The notes under the pieces were generated by a model, which saw only the letters and a program-made list of their open reading frames with translations, did not search any database and was not told the origin of the DNA. A program made the position numbers and the translations under genes. From NCBI GenBank assembly GCA_013399115.1, contig VXAA01000173.1:446474-510473 (forward strand): a DNA stretch of 64,000 bases. The letters run 5' to 3'. This DNA comes from Anseranas semipalmata. Taxonomy: Eukaryota; Chordata; Aves; Anseriformes; Anseranatidae. This document shows, in pieces, positions 58,201 to 64,000 of this stretch. The number at the start of each line of letters is the position of its first letter. Positions within the stretch are counted from its first letter, which is position 1.

Positions 58201-61200
58201 TAAAGATTCACCTCTTTCACCCCAAATTAACTGGGAATTCAGGAAAAGACAACATCTTTTTGTTGTCTTTGAGTTGAACTATTTTTTTTTCACTCTTTTT
58301 TCATTCCAGAAAATGAACCCTAGCCTCTGTGGCTCTCCTACCCTTAGTAAGAGTGGTAAAAAGCTGTTGTAGCCTTACCAGATCTTTTCAATGAGAACTG
58401 CTAAGAAACTCCACTCAAAATGTGGCTGGTGGTAGTTCACACCTGTGTTTTGTGCAATAAATCCTGAATGCACACATTATACACACACAGAGAGCTATAA
58501 ATGGAGTATACTGCTTGGATCCTTTCTTATATTGTCATAAATCATTTTCTTTCATCATCCCCATAACAACCAGAACCATATAATCAGATGCCCAGGAAAT
58601 TAATCCTTCTGTTAGGGGAAATATAGACACTTCACTGTATGCAAAACCTTGACCAAAGCATCTCTTGTGAAAAGAAGCTGACGTTCACACGCTCTCTAAG
58701 CATATGTGTGCCGACACTTCAAATCGGTAGCAATTGTCTAACCGGAGCACAAGAACCTCAGAGGATCTGTGTGTGCATGCTTTGCCTTACTGTTTTTGTC
58801 TGATTAAAGGAGATGAAAGCTTCTATAAAAAGCAATCCTGCAAGTGCAATTGCATTATCCAGGAATGAGGAGTTCCTGACAGCAACTTGCCTTAACACCA
58901 ACAGTGCCGAGGTCAAGCACTGGAGCTTGATCCCAACTCTAATCCCAATTTTCTCTATGCCTTTGCAGGCAGGTGGACTTAGGTGGTGCACAAACCATTT
59001 AAATATGGTTCCAATATGAAAATAGCTCACTTGACAGATTGGACCCAGTTTTAAGGTGCTGGCTTCATTAAATTCCAGTGTAGTGTTTCAGCATATCTGC
59101 TCGTTGACCTCCACCCAGTGCTCAATGGAAGACATTGAGGAGCCGCAGAAGAAAACTTGCTTAGGGTACATCTCTTCAACAGAAGCAGGCAGGAAGGCCT
59201 TTTGCACACACACATGAGCTCACGTGGGTGCTGACACCGTGTCAATCTCTCCCATTGGAGGCATCCAGGCAGACGAGTTGAAGGTTGGTCTGGTTACATG
59301 GGACACAAGCTGCAGCCTCAACCTTTGACCACAAGGAAAACGGGGCACAAAAGGCAATGGTTAGTTTGTGTACTACCAAGGGAGAAGGGGGCAAGGGGAA
59401 GAGGACATGGAGGAAGTTCACTGAGAAGCCAGGGCAGAGGAAAAGACATGTGGTGGATTTTAACGCATCCTGAGAGAGTTCGGCATGTAGGGGTCAGCAG
59501 GCTTTGAAAGGCGAGAGGGGAGGCAGGTTGCTGGCTGCATTCCAGATTGCTCAGAAACTTAGAATTTTCTGGTCTTTCTGAGGGTCTAACTGAGCAGGAC
59601 CCATTCATTATCCCTCCCTCTCCTCCTTGAACTGCTGTAGCATCAAGTTGGTGCCAAGACCTTATGTTACATGAAGCCGGATCTCGTATGTGTTGTCTAG
59701 TCCCCTGGTGCATCCTTATGTGAAAAAGCACTTCCAAGGCTTTTCAGAAGAGATCTGGCAAAAAAAAAAAAANAAATACAGTCTTATTTTAGCCTTTGGC
59801 ATCAGTCAGAAAAGAGGGCTTGGGTATGCAGGAGACGAGATCCTTTATTTTTCATTATTTATTTTCTGTGACACAGAACAGTCTTCTTTCTGCAGGGAAG
59901 CTGCTCAGCCAAACTCATTGCAATAAGTAAACAACAACAAAAAAAGTTTCTGGGGAACGTCCTGATTTGATTATTTTTACCACAAGGATCTTCTCAGGAG
60001 CAAAACAAAATCAAATCTGCAACCACCAAAGCAATTTTTATTTTTATCTTGTCATTCGTTGCATTTGTCACAGACCTCCTATTGCCCCACAAGCAAGGGA
60101 TGCTCTTGCATGGATCACCTGCACCACTGAGATCCTTTGCAGCCTTTTAGGTCCCCAGAAAAGCTCTCCTCCGCCCACGCTCAGCAAAGCACTTGTGTAT
60201 CTTCAAACTCCCAGACCCTTGGAGCAGTTTGGACATGTGAAAAATACAGATGTGCTCACAAAGTCTATCCCAGCAAAGCCTGACAGGGACTGATGGTTAG
60301 CATTAACTGGAAGGAGAAAAGAACATTTCTCCCTCCAGTTCCAAAAAGATATTCTGAGGATGACAGCTCTCTATTTTTTAATTTACAGCTTTTCCCCATT
60401 GGGATGCTCATATCTTGGTGCAAGCTGTCATTGCTTTAAGCCCGCAATTCCTGAGCAAGCTTTGCAACATGTGGGATCTTCTGGGCTGGGTACAAATGGC
60501 TCCTTGGGCCAGCCCTGCCCCAAGCAGGGCTTGTTCTTGTGCTGTCCCCAGGCAGTATCCAGCTTCCTGCTGTGCTTGCTGCCTGCATATCTTTGGGAAT
60601 TATTTTACAACATCCCCCGCATCTGCTAACCTGCTCCAGATGCTCTCGGGCGAGTTTGTGCTGACAGCTGGCTTCGTTGGGTGGTGATTGAAGAGCCCTC
60701 TGAGCTGGTACTTGCAGCTATAGTGGCTGCATCTTTCATGTGCCATGTTGAGCTGGAAACAAAACAAAGAGGAGTCCTACAAAAGTGGAAAGCAGATCTG
60801 CATCTGTCCTGAGCTGCTAATGCCAACACGCACTGCAGGTCTCAAATCAGACAGAGCCAGGTGTTAGGGTTGCCCTAAAATACATAGGAAGGGCCATGTG
60901 AAAGCACTGGGAAACATTTCAGATACATCTAGCTTGGCATTTTTATTTTTCCAGAAAGCAGGCAATGCAGAAGTTTTCCAAGGGAAAACGTTTTAGAATA
61001 CCATTAATTCCTTGGGTTTCATCTAGCTGACTGAAATGCAGTGGAGCTTTGACCAACATGGCTGGAGAGCTTCAGGGAATAAAACAACACCCCTTTGATA
61101 CAGTGCAAAACCTTTGCACTTCACATTACTGCTAGAGAATCATTTAAACTGCATCAGTTCACATTTAAATCACATTTAGATTCAAACTGCATTTAAACCA

Positions 61201-61559
61201 GCAGGTTGAAGCAGCAGCCAGTGTTTGAGCCAGCTGAAGCTGCAGCCTAAGAGGTGCCCACGGAGGTGGCAGAGGTGCCGTCCCCAGCGTCTTTGCAATG
61301 AGCAGTGCCAGTGCCACCGCGGGGCTGTCCTCACCGCACAAACCCAAACACAGAGAAATTGAGGTGACCTACTACAGAGGTTTTAAATCACAAAGTTAAA
61401 GCTGTGTAAGTGCACCAGTATTTCTCCAAACTAAGGCTTTTTCACTGATTCTCTCTTCCCCCAACAGCTCCCACACACACAATCAGCTGCCACACGGAAA
61501 AAAAAAAATGATGGAAATGACAGCAGAGCAACAGAAAAACTAAAACATTTTCACAGCCT
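58201..61559. other. Unique non-coding DNA with one ambiguous base
   Basis: No gene recognised. An A-tract with a single N at 59773 is an unresolved homopolymer. The 139-codon minus-strand frame (59318-59737) has no domain and lies opposite other open frames. Confidence 0.5.
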
Positions 61560-61850
61560 TGTCGGCTGGTTTTAAGTGCATTTCACCACAGCTCAAAATT
61601 ACATTATTTAGTATCAATTATCCTTCGATTGAAGCTCAGAGAGGTGGCAAGGCTAGCGTTTTTATCTCATTAGCATGTCTTGCCTGCTAACCATTTGCTA
61701 TATTCCCTCCCTTTGATCCTGCCTTTGATTATATTGTGTGACAAAAGCCCATGTAATCTACTATTATTTCCATTAATAGCAAATCTGCCCTCCTCTTTGA
61801 CAAGCCAATTTATTATCATTGCAGCGTCTTTGTGCATCTCAGCCAGGTTG
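61560..61850. promoter_or_regulatory. AT-rich block, candidate regulatory DNA
   Basis: Contains ACATTATTTAG, TATCAATTATCC, CATTAGCATG and TTCCATTAATAGC cores, and lacks repeats. The C-terminal part of a 146-codon minus-strand frame (61670-62110) crosses it. Whether the block is regulatory or the frame means anything cannot be decided here. Confidence 0.25.
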
Positions 61851-63440
61851 ACACCCTCTTCCCCACCCTGGCGGTGCAGAATTGGCAGGTGTTGATCCAG
61901 CCCTGGTGGCACGGGGACCTTGGAAGTGTCACCAAACAGGGCTCTAAATATTGACATTTTAATGGCAAGCAGAAGGGGATGAGACAGTGCAGAGTGGTGA
62001 TGCAGTTCAAGTAGTTTTGCTCTTTGCCCCAGCAGGATGCAATGGAAGAAGATGCAGAAAGAGGTCTTTAAGGAGGTGAGATCCATTTGGTGACCTTTGA
62101 GCATGACCAACTTGTTTCTGCGCCCTGGGTAAACTGTACCTGCCCCTCGTCAGCCATTTCTGCTGTCCTTCTGCATCCGGACACAAATCTGGAGGACAAT
62201 AAAAATAAAATAAAAATCTCCATTCATCTTTCCAAAGTCAGTTTGAGAAATGCAGTTTATACACCTGGACATATCATTGACACCAGCTTTTTTAAATGCA
62301 GTTTTGTAGCCAGAAGTGGATGCTGAAACCAGAGTGGGCCTCTATGTGCCCAAATTTGATGAACCAATCCAGGTAGGTATTGCAAAGCCAGCTTGAACTG
62401 CTTTTGTCATGATTTGGCTAACCCTGTTGTGATGGCAAAGTTCTCCATTTGGGGCTATAATAGTGATGCTCCTGTTGTAGACTCAATGAATTTAAATTGG
62501 ATGTTCCCACACAGCTACAACCCCTCGCTTCCCCAGGACCATTACCCAGCCCTGACTGCACATCTCCATCTATTCCAAGTGTAAGCACCCATTTTTCACC
62601 TCAAAAGAGACACACTTAAAATAAACTGCTGGTGTCATGAAAATACCAATTCTTGCAACACAAAAGGATAATCACCATTCTTAACTTGAACACATGGTGC
62701 AGAGTTCTTATCAGCTTTCCATGCCTTTCTGGTCTAAAAAGGTGGTGAGAAACAAGGTCTTTTTGAAGAATAAAAACATTTTTGGTGGGATTTAGTTATC
62801 TGCTGCAGCAGGGAAGAGAATAAAGCCATTAAGAGGGGGGAGCCTTATCGATGTGTAGGTTGAACCTCAGCGAAATCTCCTGTCGGAGATATAAAAGATT
62901 CAGGTCCAGGTAACAATGGTGCCTCTCATCCTCCCCTTTCATTAAAATTTCTCCCTCTGCCTTGAAGTCAAAAGCAAACGAGTAGCCCAAGGTGCTGATC
63001 TCCCCTTGGAGGCACATTGGGCTCTCTTACGCTGCCATTGCCGCAGAGCTTCTTCTAAATTAACTCTGGGTCTTGGTGACCCTAGGAAAGGATTTGCAGA
63101 CATGGTTTCCAAGCTGGCTGCATTTTAAGAACCTCATCTGAGGTTTTCTGGTGCTCATTTGGAGAAGTATCAAGTCCTCGGGCTCAGAGTAGAGGCGAGG
63201 GTGTGTGCAAAGGCATTTCCAAGGCCAGAGCAATAAAGCATCCCATAGAAAGAACATCCACGCATGCTTCAGGGCAAATGCAAACAGCCCTATCATTGAA
63301 TGTAACAGAGATATGATCCTGGAAAGAAAAAAAAATCTCACATATATATTTTATTTCTCCTCCTCTCCAGCAATGAAAACCTGAAGAATCCAGGTGTTTG
63401 GATCCTTCCTGAGACCCTGAGCTGTTTTTTTTTTTTTTTT
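61851..63440. other. Unique non-coding DNA
   Basis: No gene called. A compact minus-strand frame at 62829-63017 (62 codons) has an unusually protein-like mix of charged, aromatic and hydrophobic residues but no recognised family. It has an in-frame TAA four codons before its ATG. A T-tract leads into the assembly gap at 63424-63440. Confidence 0.45.
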
Positions 63441-63500
63441 NNNNNNNNNNNNNNNNNNNNNNNNNNNNNNNNNNNNNNNNNNNNNNNNNNNNNNNNNNNN
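63441..63500. other. Assembly gap of 60 N
   Basis: Sixty N bases directly after a T-tract. The length is probably an estimate. Frames drawn across it are meaningless. Confidence 0.98.
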
Positions 63501-64000
63501 TTGGAGAAGGGGAGGAAGGAAACATGGCAGAAATGGTGGTGTTTAGTTGAATATATATGTCCATCGTTTTTTTTGTTTTGTTTTGTTTGTTTGTTTTTAA
63601 TTGAATGTTGCATTTTTTAATTTATTTTTTATTTTTTTATTTCACCCAGCAGCAGTGAGTCTCGTGGATAAGTTGTGAAGTCTAGATCTGAAATTTTTTA
63701 GGACACAAACTAAGTGCAAACATGCTGTCTATTTGCAGCAATTTCTCGTCTTTCAGGGTGACTCCCAGCATTGTAAAATAATTTGAAAAGAAGTGTTATG
63801 AATTACCTTTGAACTGCAAAATCTAGCTGTAAGGAACAAACATGGGAAAGAGAATGTAAAACGGGTCAGAAACCTTGTGTCCTGCTCACAATATGGATAG
63901 CACCAATTTCCTCCGAGACTCCCACTGAGAAAGGGATGCACCCATTGCAAGAGATGCTGCAGGCACATGGGGAAACCTTCACCTGCTGTTCTGCAGATCA
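63501..64000. other. Unique non-coding DNA
   Basis: TTTTG/TTTG simple repeats at 63567-63598 and AT-rich DNA; no gene recognised up to the window end. Confidence 0.55.

Noticed and set aside
63184..63613. Minus-strand frames running through the N gap
   Set aside because: They contain undetermined residues from the 60-N gap and have no independent support.
1..64000. Bacterial, phage, CRISPR or toxin-antitoxin system
   Set aside because: No operon-like gene arrangement, ribosome binding sites or repeat-spacer arrays. CR1, MIR and simple repeats show vertebrate nuclear DNA.
1..64000. tRNA, rRNA or snRNA genes
   Set aside because: I looked for tRNA A/B box pairs with a cloverleaf and for conserved rRNA and snRNA blocks and recognised none; the only tRNA-like sequence is in decayed MIR pieces.

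Overview
This 64-kb window looks like nuclear DNA of a bird, or at least a sauropsid. The strongest clue is a CR1 LINE fragment at about 54561-54810: its 3' end carries the CR1 octamer and is followed by recognisable CR1 3' sequence, reverse-complemented on the + strand. An isolated run of the CR1 3'-terminal octamer lies at 24971-24994. Older CR1/L3-like and MIR-like fragments are thinly scattered, and overall interspersed-repeat content is low, as is usual in birds. Three N tracts (20288-20306, 59773, 63441-63500) sit in or beside long A/T homopolymers, so this is a draft vertebrate assembly.

I found no protein-coding gene, rRNA, tRNA, CRISPR array or bacterial or phage gene. The open frames longer than 150 codons are singletons on both strands. 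They have no recognisable domain, no partner exons and low-complexity or repeat-derived stretches, and I read them as chance. The window is best described as a gene desert or a very large intron. Many compact AT-rich blocks with dense homeodomain, POU or TALE-type cores alternate with ordinary unique DNA. That pattern fits cis-regulatory DNA near a developmental gene, but this is inference: I cannot align other species here.

Layout. 1-8387: unique DNA with several regulatory-like blocks, including a paired TTTGGCGCT element at 8098-8176. 8388-8880: degenerate ATCTAY satellite, nearly G-free on the + strand in its first part. 8881-18980: unique DNA with AT-rich blocks at 14830-15910. 19001-19294: 20-bp minisatellite with no indels. 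19300-20320: a sequence resembling a polyadenylated 3' end that runs into an A-tract containing a gap. 21643-22150: CpG-dense block followed by an AT-rich block. 24600-24900: AT-rich block with an 18-bp palindrome. 26418-26442: G-quadruplex motif. 31018-31330: block opening with two TGACA/TGTCA inverted pairs. 33700-36920: homeodomain/POU-rich interval. 37085-43450: cluster of ancient repeats (MIR-like and CR1/L3-like) around a CpG-rich segment with a good splice donor (39390-39700) and a POU dimer element (40952-40971). 43590-54560: mostly unique, with CpG-dense or TATA-containing blocks near 50290-50500 and 53010-53180. 54561-54810: internally deleted CR1. 57096-57131: long near-perfect inverted repeat. 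57934-58200: second polyadenylated-3'-end-like sequence, on the minus strand. 61560-61850: AT-rich block. 63441-63500: gap.

No genes can be described as working together. The most useful leads are the palindromic binding-site architectures and the two candidate polyadenylated ends. I did not find convincing evidence of a new multi-gene system.
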